From: Methylibium sp965279545
GTDB lineage: Bacteria; Pseudomonadota; Gammaproteobacteria; Burkholderiales; Burkholderiaceae_C
Length of the DNA: 64,000 bases
NCBI RefSeq assembly: GCF_965279545.1
Contig: NZ_OZ257250.1
Location: forward strand, 4,340,001 to 4,404,000
Reading direction: 5' to 3'
The notes below the pieces were generated by a model. That model made no database searches, was not told the origin of the DNA, and saw only the letters and a list, made by a program, of their open reading frames with translations. Of this stretch, positions 50,593 to 58,870 are shown piece by piece. The position numbers and the translations under genes were made by a program. Each line of letters opens with the position of its first letter. Within the stretch, counting starts at the first letter, position 1.

Positions 50593-51669
50593 TCAGAACT
50601 TGTGAACGATGCCGAGGTCGATGCCCCGCGTGCCGTAGCCGCCGGCAGCGCCGGTGCCGAAGTCGACGGCGCCGTCTTCGTTCCTCAAGCCGATCTGGCA
50701 CGTGCCCTGGTCCTTGTTGCTGATCTGCGCATAGTCCGCATACAGGTAGGTGCGCTTGGACAGGTTGTGCTGGTAGCCCACGCCGAGCTGGTCGCATTTG
50801 TCGTTCAGGTTCTTCCGGTCGCGCCGCACCCAGGATGCCTTGACGAGCCCCGACGAGAAGACAGGTGCCGTGACGCCCAGCAGGTAGCCCTGGAGGTCGT
50901 CGAGCGGGCCCGCGGCGACGGTCTCGTTCTTCACCCGGTCGACAATGCCGAACAGCTTCGCCACGCCGAAGTCGTAGCTGGCGGCGAGCACATCGACCTT
51001 GAGGCGTGGGGTGCCGGTTTTGGCGACCCAGAGTTCCTCGTGGTCGTACTTGATGGTGAACGGCCCTATCGTGAACGCCGGGATCAGCGCATAGATCCGC
51101 GTGTCGCCGATGTTCCCCGGGAGTTCGTCCCCGACGGCCCCATTGGTGTAGGCCGCGAGCACCGAGATTCCGTTCCACGTCGGCGAGATGTAGGCAAGCG
51201 CGTTGTTGGCGCGTGAGATGCCGAGCGCATTGGTCCCGTAGTTGGCGACACCGGCACCCTGGAAGGGATCGAACTCCTTGGTCACCGTGGCACGCGCACC
51301 ATCGACGCGACCGACCAGCGCGGTGCCCCAGCCGCCTGCCAGGCCGACATAGACATGGCGTGCCTGCAGCGCGCCGCTGGCGATGTCCTTGTCGCCGTTG
51401 CCGGTGTCCGAGGCGAAGCCCCACTCGATCTCGTAGAACGCGGCGAGGCCGCCTCCCAGATCTTCGGCACCCTTGAAGCCGAAGCGGCTGCCGCCGGCGC
51501 CCATTCCGTTCGCGACTTCGTACTTCTTGCCGGGGCCGGCAACCAGTCCGTCGCCATGGCCTCGCGCGACGATGCCTGCATCCACGGTGCCATACAGCGT
51601 CACGCTGCTTTGAGCGAACGCAGGCATTCCCAGCGATGCGGCCAAGGCCGCCGCATAGATTGATTTCAT
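50593..51669 (-). CDS. Gram-negative porin
   Basis: A 358-residue outer-membrane porin. The signal peptide is KSIYAAALAASLGMPAFAQ; mature protein begins SSVTLYGTVDAGI, the standard start of Burkholderiales porins. RFGFKGAEDLGGGLAAFYEIEWGF, RHVYVGLAGGWGTALVGRVD and the C-terminal GIDLGIVHKF (terminal Phe for Bam recognition) are typical. It forms trimeric beta-barrels for small solutes. AGAGGAGA precedes the ATG at 51669. A long upstream gap allows complex regulation. Confidence 0.93.
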   Translation of the reverse strand: MKSIYAAALAASLGMPAFAQSSVTLYGTVDAGIVARGHGDGLVAGPGKKYEVANGMGAGGSRFGFKGAEDLGGGLAAFYEIEWGFASDTGNGDKDIASGALQARHVYVGLAGGWGTALVGRVDGARATVTKEFDPFQGAGVANYGTNALGISRANNALAYISPTWNGISVLAAYTNGAVGDELPGNIGDTRIYALIPAFTIGPFTIKYDHEELWVAKTGTPRLKVDVLAASYDFGVAKLFGIVDRVKNETVAAGPLDDLQGYLLGVTAPVFSSGLVKASWVRRDRKNLNDKCDQLGVGYQHNLSKRTYLYADYAQISNKDQGTCQIGLRNEDGAVDFGTGAAGGYGTRGIDLGIVHKF

Positions 51670-51911
51670 CGGTGTCTCCTCTGGTTGTCGATTGATGCCA
51701 TTCCAGTTGCGCAAGGGCGCGAATGGCAGGGGGCGAGTCGTCCTCTGCGGTGATTTCGCCGCGGCGCATCGTGCATGCGGCCGGGGCCGATGCAGTAGCC
51801 CGCGCGTGCAAGGTCAATAGCCCGGTGGCGCATCCGGCGGTGAACGCGCCCGCCGGCGCCGGCGCCGCAAGTCACTGCGCGGCCGGATGCCGCGCTTGTG
51901 GGCAGTCGCAG

Positions 51912-51961
51912 GCGTCCAGACGGCGTCCGGATTTCGTTCGAGCGACCGTGCTGCGTCCGGA
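51912..51961. repeat. Three GCGTCCRGA repeats, candidate activator sites
   Basis: GCGTCCAGA at 51912, GCGTCCGGA at 51923 and GCGTCCGGA at 51953 occur in the same orientation, 11 and 30 bases apart, close to whole helical turns. They lie about 100-150 bases upstream of the sigma-54-like promoter, the usual place for enhancer-binding activators. TCCGGA is self-complementary. Confidence 0.45.
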
Positions 51962-52058
51962 CTCCGGCGCCGCAGGGCTCGCCCGCCGCGCCCGATGCCC
52001 CGTGGAAATTGCGCGACGAATCAAGCACTTGGCGCGAATGACTTCGGCATCGGCCAGT

Positions 52059-52074
52059 TGGCACCGTAGTTGCG
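52059..52074 (+). promoter_or_regulatory. Sigma-54-type promoter of the export/catabolic operon
   Basis: TGGCACC-GTAG-TTGCG matches the sigma-54 consensus TGGCACG-N4-TTGCW at all positions but the seventh and last, with the essential GG and GC 11 bases apart. Transcription would start near 52085 and run to the Ycf48-like gene at 52368. Confidence 0.65.
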
Positions 52075-52367
52075 ATGTGGGCCCTGTCGCACCAAGCGGC
52101 AGGCCGGCACAGAGGCTGTGCGGCACTCGAGAAGCACATATGGAGACAAGCATGCAAGTTGCCGCATTCAGGCTGAATGCACTGCCCCGTTCGGGACCGC
52201 GCGGGCAGCCTCGGGTCCACCTCGACGAATTCGGTGCCTCACCGTCGCGGGCCGATTGACCGGGCGTGCCGGTCCGGTCCCCAGACGCTCTGCTCACCAT
52301 TTCCCGCCCGTGCCTTCGCGACACCCCCGAGGCCGGCGACAACGAATCCGAATGAAAGAGCGACGAC

Positions 52368-53393
52368 ATGCCGTCTTCGATGCAATCCAGCCCCAAGTCC
52401 GTCAGCAAGGGCCGGCGCTCCATCGCCGCAGTGGCCGGCGCCGCGGCGCCGCTGCTGATCATCGGCAGCCTGATCTACGCCGCCTTCTTCGTGAAGGCGG
52501 AGGTCAGGGTCGATGCCATCAAGACCCCCGCGATCGAACGGCGCGACGCCTTCTATGGCCTGGCCATTCCGAAGTCGGGGGTGATCTGGGCGGTCGGCAG
52601 CTACGGAAAGATCGTTCGCAGCGTCGATGCCGGCGCGGCGTGGACGATCCAGTCGAGCCCGATCGATGTCCATCTCCAGTCGATCGCGGCCTGGGACGAG
52701 CAGCGTGCGGTCGCGGTCGGCAACCAGGGGCGCGTGATCGTCACCAGTGACGGCGGAGCGAACTGGAAGGAAGTCGAGGTGCCGCGCTCCGACGTGGCGA
52801 ACAAGCTGATCAAGGTGCGGGCCTACGCCGACGGCGGCGCGTGGGCGGTCGGCGAACTGGGTGCGGTCCTCAAGTCAACGGATTTCGGCGCGACCTGGGT
52901 CCGCGCGCTGCCCGAGAAGGACCAGGCCTGGAACGACATCTTCTTCGTCGGCAACGACGGTTGGCTGGTCGGCGAGTTCGGCCACGTCATGCGCAGCCGC
53001 GACGGCGGCAAGAACTGGGAGAAGAGCAGCAGCCCGGGCGGGCCGAGCCTGATGTCGGTGTTCTTTCGCGATGCGGGGCACGGCGCGGCGGTGGGCCTGT
53101 CGGGCACCGTGCTCACCACCCAGGACGGCGGCGAGTCGTGGCAGGCGGTCCCGCCGGTCACCCGCGAGCACCTGAACCATGTCGGCTGGGACGGCAAGCA
53201 GTGGCAGGCGGTGGGTGACAAGGGCATGCGCGTGGTCGGCGACGGCAGCGTCTGGAAAGGCGCCCGGCTCTCGGAGCAGGACCTCTCCTGGCGTACCCAG
53301 GCCGAAACGATGGACGGCCAGCTGGTGCTGGCCGGCGCCAACCTCGCGACGCTGGATCAGAAGCAGCTGCGCATCTTCGGCCGCCCCCAGTGA
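52368..53393 (+). CDS. Ycf48-like beta-propeller protein, membrane-anchored
   Basis: A 341-residue protein. A hydrophobic segment at about residues 19-42 (IAAVAGAAAPLLIIGSLIYAAFF) anchors or exports it. The rest is a BNR/Ycf48-type propeller with repeats such as GVIWAVGSYGKIVRSVDAGAAWT, AVAVGNQGRVIVTSDGGANWKEV, AWAVGELGAVLKSTDFGATWV, GWLVGEFGHVMRSRDGGKNWE and AAVGLSGTVLTTQDGGESWQ. Such propellers accompany RND transporters in related operons, probably as periplasmic assembly or substrate partners. It is first in the sigma-54-type operon. Confidence 0.85.
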   Translation: MPSSMQSSPKSVSKGRRSIAAVAGAAAPLLIIGSLIYAAFFVKAEVRVDAIKTPAIERRDAFYGLAIPKSGVIWAVGSYGKIVRSVDAGAAWTIQSSPIDVHLQSIAAWDEQRAVAVGNQGRVIVTSDGGANWKEVEVPRSDVANKLIKVRAYADGGAWAVGELGAVLKSTDFGATWVRALPEKDQAWNDIFFVGNDGWLVGEFGHVMRSRDGGKNWEKSSSPGGPSLMSVFFRDAGHGAAVGLSGTVLTTQDGGESWQAVPPVTREHLNHVGWDGKQWQAVGDKGMRVVGDGSVWKGARLSEQDLSWRTQAETMDGQLVLAGANLATLDQKQLRIFGRPQ

Positions 53394-53432
53394 CCCGGCG
53401 GCCTCCTCCCTGACGCGAAGAAAGAAACGCAC

Positions 53433-55826
53433 ATGAAGAACGCCATGTTCAAGAGGCTGGAGCAGGGCATCGACGCCATGCTTCGCCATCGCGTGATCGT
53501 GCTGCTGGTGATCGCGGCCATCACGGCGGTGATGGGCTATGTCGCAGCGCACGTGGAAATCAAGACGGTCTTCAGCGACCTGCTGCCGAAGAACCACCCG
53601 TACATCGAGGTCAACAACCGCTTCAAGCAGACCTTCGGCGGCTCGAACATGGTCAGCATCATGCTCGAGGTCGAGCAGGGCGACGTGTTCGAGCTCGGCG
53701 TGCTGGCCAAGACACAGCAGATCACGAAGGCCCTGCAGAAGGTCGAGGGCATCGACACCTACCAGATCGTGTCGCTGGCCTCGAAGAAGATGAAGGAGGT
53801 CCGGGCGTCGACCGAGGGCATCGAATCGCATCCGCTGATGTGGCCGAATCTGCCGAAGGACACGCAGGAGATCAACGTCCTGCGCGAAGCGGTGCTGAAC
53901 AATCCGCTGGTCTACGGCCCCTACGTGTCGCTCGACATGAAGGCCACGCTGATCACGGCCGACTTCATCGACGGCGACGTCGACTACCAGAAGGCCTACC
54001 GCCAGATTGCCGAGATCACCGAGCAGGCCAAGGGCGGCGGCGTCAACGTCCACATCGTCGGCGAACCGGTGCTCTACGGGCTGGTCAGCCACTACCTGAC
54101 CGAGACGACGATCATCTTCTTCGCCACGATCGGGGCGCTGGTCGTGCTGCTGCTGCTGATCACGCGGACCTGGCACGGGACGCTGCTGCCGCTGATCACG
54201 GGAACGGTGAGCGCGATCTGGGCGCTCGGTGCCGCCAGGCTCATGGGCTTCCACCTCGATCCGCTGGTGATCGTGGTGGCCTTTCTCATCACGGCGCAGG
54301 CGATCTCCAATTCGGTCCAGCTGGTGTCGCGCTTCGATGACGAGATCGCTTCGGGCCACGTGACGAGCGCGCAAGCCGCCTCCAAGGTCGCCATCCTGAA
54401 CCTGTTCAAGCCCGGCATGCTCGCCGTGGTGGCCGACGCCGGCTGCGTGCTGGTGGTCGCGCTCACGCCGATTCCGATGCTCGAGAAGATCTCGCTGATC
54501 GGCACCGTCTGGATCCTCTCCATCATGGTCAGCGCGATGGTGCTGACGCCGGTGCTGCTGTCGTGGTGCGGTTCGCAGCGCCGCCATGCCCATCCGGTGG
54601 ACATCATGCCGGTGCTGCGGCGGGTGCTCAAGCTGTGCGTCTACGTGGTCACGTCGAAGTGGCGCTACACCGCCATCGGCGGCGCGGCGGTGATGTTCAC
54701 GCTGTCCAGCCTGTACGCCTTCCATCTCAAGGTCGGCGATGCCAATCCAGGCTCTCCCATCCTGTGGCCGGACTCCACCTACAACAAGGACGCGCGCGCG
54801 ATCAACAACAAGTTCCAGGGCTCCGACCGGATGTTCGTCGTGGTGGCAGGCAAGAAGGAGGGCGCACTCAGGGAGCCCGAGGTGCTGCAAGGCATGGAGC
54901 GGTTCCAGAAGTACATGGAAGCGCAGCCCGAGGTCGGCGGCAGCATCTCGCTGGCCGACATCCTGCCGGCCGTCAAACGCGTGCTGCGCGAGGGCAACGC
55001 GCGCTACCAGGAACTCGGCAACACCTCGAACGAGAACGGTGAGCTCGTCTTCATGTTCGTCTCGGGCAGCGACCCCGGCGACATGGACCGGTTCGCCGAC
55101 CCCCAGGCCCTCAATGGCGCCGTGACGCTGTTCTTCCGCGACCACCAGGGCGAGACCATCCGCACGGCGATCGCCCGGGTGAAGCAGTACGTGACCCAGC
55201 ACCCGCTGGCCAACGCCGACTACCTGCTCGCCGGCGGCCTGGTCGGCGTGCTGGCGGCCGTCAACGAAGTCATCCTCGCCGGCCAGATCGAAGCCATCGC
55301 CCTGGCGCTGCTGGTGGTGGTGGTGTGCTGCATGGTCACCTACCGCTCCGGGGTCGCGGGCGTGTTCTTCATGGTGCCGGTGATGCTGTCGAACGCGATC
55401 ACGTTCAGCTACATGGCCTGGATGGACATCGGCATGAACATCAACACGCTGCCGGTCGTCGCGCTCGGCATCGGCCTCGGTGTCGACTACTCGTTCTACG
55501 TGGTCGACGGCATCCGCGAGGGCCTGCACCGTCATCTCGATCTGGACGCAGCGATCGAGAACTCGCTGATGACGGCCGGCAAGGGCGTGCTGATCACGTC
55601 GCTGACGCTGATCACGAGCGTGATCATCTGGAGCTTCTCTTCGCTGCGGCTGCAGGCCGACATGGGCGTGCTGATCGCGCTGTGGCTGTTCATCTCGGCG
55701 TCCAGCGCCCTGTTCCTGATGCCCGCGATGGTCCGTGTCTTCCGGCCCGAGTTCGTGGTCGGCAGCAAGGAGCGGCCCGTGGAGCAGGCCGATGACGGGG
55801 GTCCGCAACAGGCGATGCCGGCCTGA
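53433..55826 (+). CDS. RND superfamily (MMPL/SSD-type) transporter
   Basis: A 797-residue transporter with a duplicated layout. Helix 1 (VIVLLVIAAITAVMGYVAAHV) is followed by a periplasmic domain (DLLPKNHPYIEVNNRFKQTFGGSNMVSIMLE), a block of helices (ETTIIFFATIGALVVLLLLI, AIWALGAARLMGFHLDPLVIVVAFLITAQAISNSVQLVSRFDDE), a second periplasmic domain and a second helix block (VVALGIGLGVDYSFYVVDGIREGL). The GxxxDY motif is that of MMPL/SSD proteins. The family moves lipids, sterols or hydrophobic compounds. It sits between the propeller and DUF1302 genes. Confidence 0.92.
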   Translation: MKNAMFKRLEQGIDAMLRHRVIVLLVIAAITAVMGYVAAHVEIKTVFSDLLPKNHPYIEVNNRFKQTFGGSNMVSIMLEVEQGDVFELGVLAKTQQITKALQKVEGIDTYQIVSLASKKMKEVRASTEGIESHPLMWPNLPKDTQEINVLREAVLNNPLVYGPYVSLDMKATLITADFIDGDVDYQKAYRQIAEITEQAKGGGVNVHIVGEPVLYGLVSHYLTETTIIFFATIGALVVLLLLITRTWHGTLLPLITGTVSAIWALGAARLMGFHLDPLVIVVAFLITAQAISNSVQLVSRFDDEIASGHVTSAQAASKVAILNLFKPGMLAVVADAGCVLVVALTPIPMLEKISLIGTVWILSIMVSAMVLTPVLLSWCGSQRRHAHPVDIMPVLRRVLKLCVYVVTSKWRYTAIGGAAVMFTLSSLYAFHLKVGDANPGSPILWPDSTYNKDARAINNKFQGSDRMFVVVAGKKEGALREPEVLQGMERFQKYMEAQPEVGGSISLADILPAVKRVLREGNARYQELGNTSNENGELVFMFVSGSDPGDMDRFADPQALNGAVTLFFRDHQGETIRTAIARVKQYVTQHPLANADYLLAGGLVGVLAAVNEVILAGQIEAIALALLVVVVCCMVTYRSGVAGVFFMVPVMLSNAITFSYMAWMDIGMNINTLPVVALGIGLGVDYSFYVVDGIREGLHRHLDLDAAIENSLMTAGKGVLITSLTLITSVIIWSFSSLRLQADMGVLIALWLFISASSALFLMPAMVRVFRPEFVVGSKERPVEQADDGGPQQAMPA

Positions 55827-55907
55827 TCAATGGAGCGTGGTACCCCGAGGTGGACGGGCGCAGTCATAGAAGAGCAGATCCACCGCCAACATCAATCAGG
55901 AGATCGC

Positions 55908-57464
55908 ATGAGACATATGAGCATGGGGAGGCTGACCGCTGTCGCTGCCGTGATGGCGTTCGTCGGCGGAGCGGCGGTGGGCGCCGAGGAGAAGGCGACC
56001 GAGACCACGGGCAGCGGCAACAGCTTCCACGTCGGCGGCTATGTGCGCGGCTGGGCGGCGTTCAATCTCCAGGACCAGCCCGAGACGGCGTCGAACGACC
56101 GCTGGAAGGCGTCGATGATTCGCGGCTCGGTGCTGCTCGACATGGATGCCAACACCGGACCCGTCCAATGGAAGGGCGTGGTGCGGGCCGACCGCGAAGC
56201 CAAGACCAGCTACCTGACGGAGCTCGAGCGGCTGCGCGCCACCAACGGCACGCTGGGGGGGGACCACCAGAGCATCCTGGAGAACTACGACCAGACCGAG
56301 ATTCGCGAGCTGTGGGGCCAGTTCAAGCTCGGCGACCGCACGACGGTTCGCCTCGGCAAGCAGCAGATCGTCTGGGGTGAGTCCGACTTCTTCCATGCCA
56401 TGGACGTGGTGCATGGCTACGACCTGAGCTGGCGGCTGTTCTTCGAAGGCGAGAACGAAGAGTGGCGCAAGCCCCTGTGGCTGGCCAGCACGAAGATCGA
56501 CGTGCCGGAGGCCAAGGGACAGGTGCAGGCCTACGTGCGGCCCGGACTCGACCGCTGCAAGGACATCGGCAACACCTACGACATCCGCGGCGGGCGCTGG
56601 TTCTTCCAGCCCTACCGGGGCTTCGACCTGAGCGCGCTCACCTCATACGACTGCAAGCATCCGAAGGGCGACATCTCCGATGTCACCGGCGGCATACGCT
56701 GGTCCGGCGAGGCGAATTCGCTCAACTACTCGTTCGCGTACGTGAACACCTTCTCGGCCGATCCGGTCGTGAACTCGGTGTTTGCGCCGTACGGCGGAAA
56801 GTCGCCGGCGGGGCCGCTGGCCGACCTGATCCATCCGAAGATCGACGTGCTCGGCGCCACCGTCAGCGGCTACACGCCGGCCATCGACGCGGTGCTGAGC
56901 GCCGAGCTCGCCTACACCATCGGCCAGCCCTACAACGTCGGCGTCGGTCCGTTCACGGGGCCCACACCGGGGGGGGCGCCGCAAGGCCTGGGCTTCGGCG
57001 GGATCCGCAAGAAGGACACCGTGACGATGATGTTGCGTGCCGACAAGAACCTCAACCTGCAGAACCTGCTCGGGACGTCGCGGCCGTCGTTCTCGTCCAT
57101 CCAGCTGTTCGACACCTGGATTCCCCACCTGAAGGAGTCGGAGGAGTTGGTGCGCCTGTTCGCCTATGGCGCACCGCTGACCGAGCACAACGCCATCCTC
57201 ACCGCCTTCTCGGTCCTCAACTACCGCAGCGACACGGTCAATCCCTCGCTGGCCATCGGCGTCGATCTCAACCACGGGGGCGGCTTCGTCATTCCCGCCG
57301 TCGATCTGGTGCTGGGCGACAGCTGGCGCGCCAAGATCGAGGCGGACATCTTCTGGACCCGCAACGTCTCGCAGACCTTGTTCGACCCCAACCCCTCGGT
57401 GCAGTTGTTCGGCTACTTCAACAAGAGCAATCAACTCACCTTCCGCCTGACCCGGCAGTTCTGA
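55908..57464 (+). CDS. DUF1302 outer-membrane beta-barrel protein
   Basis: A 518-residue protein with a signal peptide (GRLTAVAAVMAFVGGAAVGAEE). The DUF1302 barrel pattern follows: GYVRGWAAFNLQD, ELWGQFKLGDRTTVRLGKQQIVWGESDFFHAMDVVHGYDLSWR, FDLSALTSYDCKHP, and a C-terminal NQLTFRLTRQF ending in Phe. It is most likely an outer-membrane channel for the RND system. CAGGAGA precedes the ATG at 55908. It is linked to the DUF1329 gene, its usual partner. Confidence 0.9.
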   Translation: MRHMSMGRLTAVAAVMAFVGGAAVGAEEKATETTGSGNSFHVGGYVRGWAAFNLQDQPETASNDRWKASMIRGSVLLDMDANTGPVQWKGVVRADREAKTSYLTELERLRATNGTLGGDHQSILENYDQTEIRELWGQFKLGDRTTVRLGKQQIVWGESDFFHAMDVVHGYDLSWRLFFEGENEEWRKPLWLASTKIDVPEAKGQVQAYVRPGLDRCKDIGNTYDIRGGRWFFQPYRGFDLSALTSYDCKHPKGDISDVTGGIRWSGEANSLNYSFAYVNTFSADPVVNSVFAPYGGKSPAGPLADLIHPKIDVLGATVSGYTPAIDAVLSAELAYTIGQPYNVGVGPFTGPTPGGAPQGLGFGGIRKKDTVTMMLRADKNLNLQNLLGTSRPSFSSIQLFDTWIPHLKESEELVRLFAYGAPLTEHNAILTAFSVLNYRSDTVNPSLAIGVDLNHGGGFVIPAVDLVLGDSWRAKIEADIFWTRNVSQTLFDPNPSVQLFGYFNKSNQLTFRLTRQF

Positions 57465-57487
57465 TCCGATACGACAAGGAGACTCTC

Positions 57488-58813
57488 ATGCAACGACCGA
57501 CTCATGGGCGCTTGATGCGCCGCACCGTCGCGATCACATCGCAGGCCTGCGCCGCTGCCGCGCTGCTCGGCCTGATGACGCAAGCCGCGCTCGCCGGAGA
57601 ACTGGCGCCGGGCTTCGTGATCACCAAGGAGAACTTCGACAAGATCAAGGGCGAGACCTTCGAAGGCAAGACCATCACCAGCATGGTGCCGGACAAGCTC
57701 GAGGCGATGATCAAGAACTTCGACCTGAAGATCAAGCTGGCCCACTCGAAGAAGATCGAGATGGATCCGAAGTACGTCGAGGCGACGAAGAAGTACTCGA
57801 AGGACGTCAAGTTCGATCCCGCCACGCGCACCGTGAGCGGCTGGACCGCGGGCATGCTGTTCCCGCCCGAGTCCATCAAGATGGACGACCCGAACGCCGG
57901 CGACAAGGTGATCTGGAACCTGCGTGCCGCCACCTACGGCGCGACGATGGACCTGCGCGACATCTCCTTCGTCTTCATCAGCGGCAAGACGGGCATCGAG
58001 CGCGTGCAGCGCTGGCAGTCGAGGCGCTACTACATGGAAGGCCGGCTCGACGGCGGACCGGTGGGCGAGGGCGACGGCAGCATTGCCCAGAAGACCTACC
58101 TGTTCGCGACGAGCCCGCAGGACATCCGGGGGCTGGGCACCTTCTCGATCCGCTACAACGAACCGACCTCGGCCAAGCCCGACGACACCTGGGCGTACCT
58201 GAAGTCGGTGCGCCGCACGCGGCGACTGTCGGGCGGCGCCTGGATGGACCCGATCGGCGGCACCGACCAGCTCTACGACGACTGGGACATCTGGGATGCC
58301 TTCCCGACCAAGTACCGCGCCAACAAGCTGGTCGGCAAGCGCTTCGTCCTGGCCGTGGCGCACAGCCCGCTGGTCAGCGTCGACAACGGCAAGCGCGACA
58401 CGCCGGAGGAGTTTCCGTCGGTCGGGCTGACCGAGGCGCCCTATTTCTTCCCGGCCAAGACCATCGAATGGGAGCCGCGCGAGGTCTATGTCGTCGAAGG
58501 CACGCCGCCGCCCGAGCACCCGTACAGCAAGAAGGTCGTCTACATGGAAGTCGACTTCCCGCGGCCTTATCTCGGCGAGATGTACGACCAGAAGGGCGAG
58601 TTCTGGAAGTTCATGATCTTCCAGAACCGTCCGGACGTGGGTGACGACGGCTACAAGGCCGTGATGCCGGTGGTCGGCCACGTGATCGACGTCAAGCGCA
58701 ACCACTCGACGACCTGGTCGTCGAACATGAAGGCGAACCCAAAGGGTGTGAAGGAGAACGATGTTTCTCTCAGCAAGCTCGAGGAAGTCGCCACGGGCGG
58801 CGGCGGGAAGTAG
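57488..58813 (+). CDS. DUF1329 family exported protein
   Basis: A 441-residue protein with a signal peptide (CAAAALLGLMTQAALAGELAPG). DUF1329 features are GFVITKENFDKIKGETFEGKTITSMVPDK, RRTRRLSGGAWMDPIGGTDQLYDDWDIWDAFPTKY and KVVYMEVDFPRPYLGEMYDQKGEFWKF. The family has a LolA/LolB-like fold in my recollection, so it may carry lipid or a hydrophobic substrate across the periplasm. It follows the DUF1302 gene by 23 bases. A long hairpin lies directly after it. Confidence 0.9.
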   Translation: MQRPTHGRLMRRTVAITSQACAAAALLGLMTQAALAGELAPGFVITKENFDKIKGETFEGKTITSMVPDKLEAMIKNFDLKIKLAHSKKIEMDPKYVEATKKYSKDVKFDPATRTVSGWTAGMLFPPESIKMDDPNAGDKVIWNLRAATYGATMDLRDISFVFISGKTGIERVQRWQSRRYYMEGRLDGGPVGEGDGSIAQKTYLFATSPQDIRGLGTFSIRYNEPTSAKPDDTWAYLKSVRRTRRLSGGAWMDPIGGTDQLYDDWDIWDAFPTKYRANKLVGKRFVLAVAHSPLVSVDNGKRDTPEEFPSVGLTEAPYFFPAKTIEWEPREVYVVEGTPPPEHPYSKKVVYMEVDFPRPYLGEMYDQKGEFWKFMIFQNRPDVGDDGYKAVMPVVGHVIDVKRNHSTTWSSNMKANPKGVKENDVSLSKLEEVATGGGGK

Positions 58814-58822
58814 ATTGCCCGT

Positions 58823-58852
58823 GACGGCGAAGTCCGCTCGGACTTCGCCGTC
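58823..58852 (+). terminator. 13-bp perfect hairpin between export and CoA-ligase genes
   Basis: GACGGCGAAGTCC-GCTC-GGACTTCGCCGTC is a perfect stem-loop in the 57-base spacer. No T run follows, so it may pause or attenuate transcription or protect the upstream mRNA rather than end it completely. Confidence 0.6.
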
Positions 58853-58870
58853 GGCAACGAGCGCCTGCGC

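Larger units (their letters stand above)
51670..52367. promoter_or_regulatory. Long divergent regulatory region, porin / export operon
   Basis: About 700 bases without a supported gene lie between two divergent genes. The left end carries the porin promoter. The right half contains a sigma-54-type promoter (52059-52074) and, 100-150 bases further upstream, three GCGTCC(A/G)GA repeats that could bind its activator. The expected leader of the plus-strand operon would be about 280 bases. Confidence 0.55.

Noticed and set aside
51723..52259. 178-codon plus-strand frame in the porin/export gap
   Set aside because: Composition is random-like, there is no ribosome site, and it spans the sigma-54-type promoter; treated as noncoding.
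52875..55808. 977-codon minus-strand open frame opposite the RND transporter
   Set aside because: Highly His/Asp/Arg-rich with no hydrophobic core or known motif; antisense shadow.
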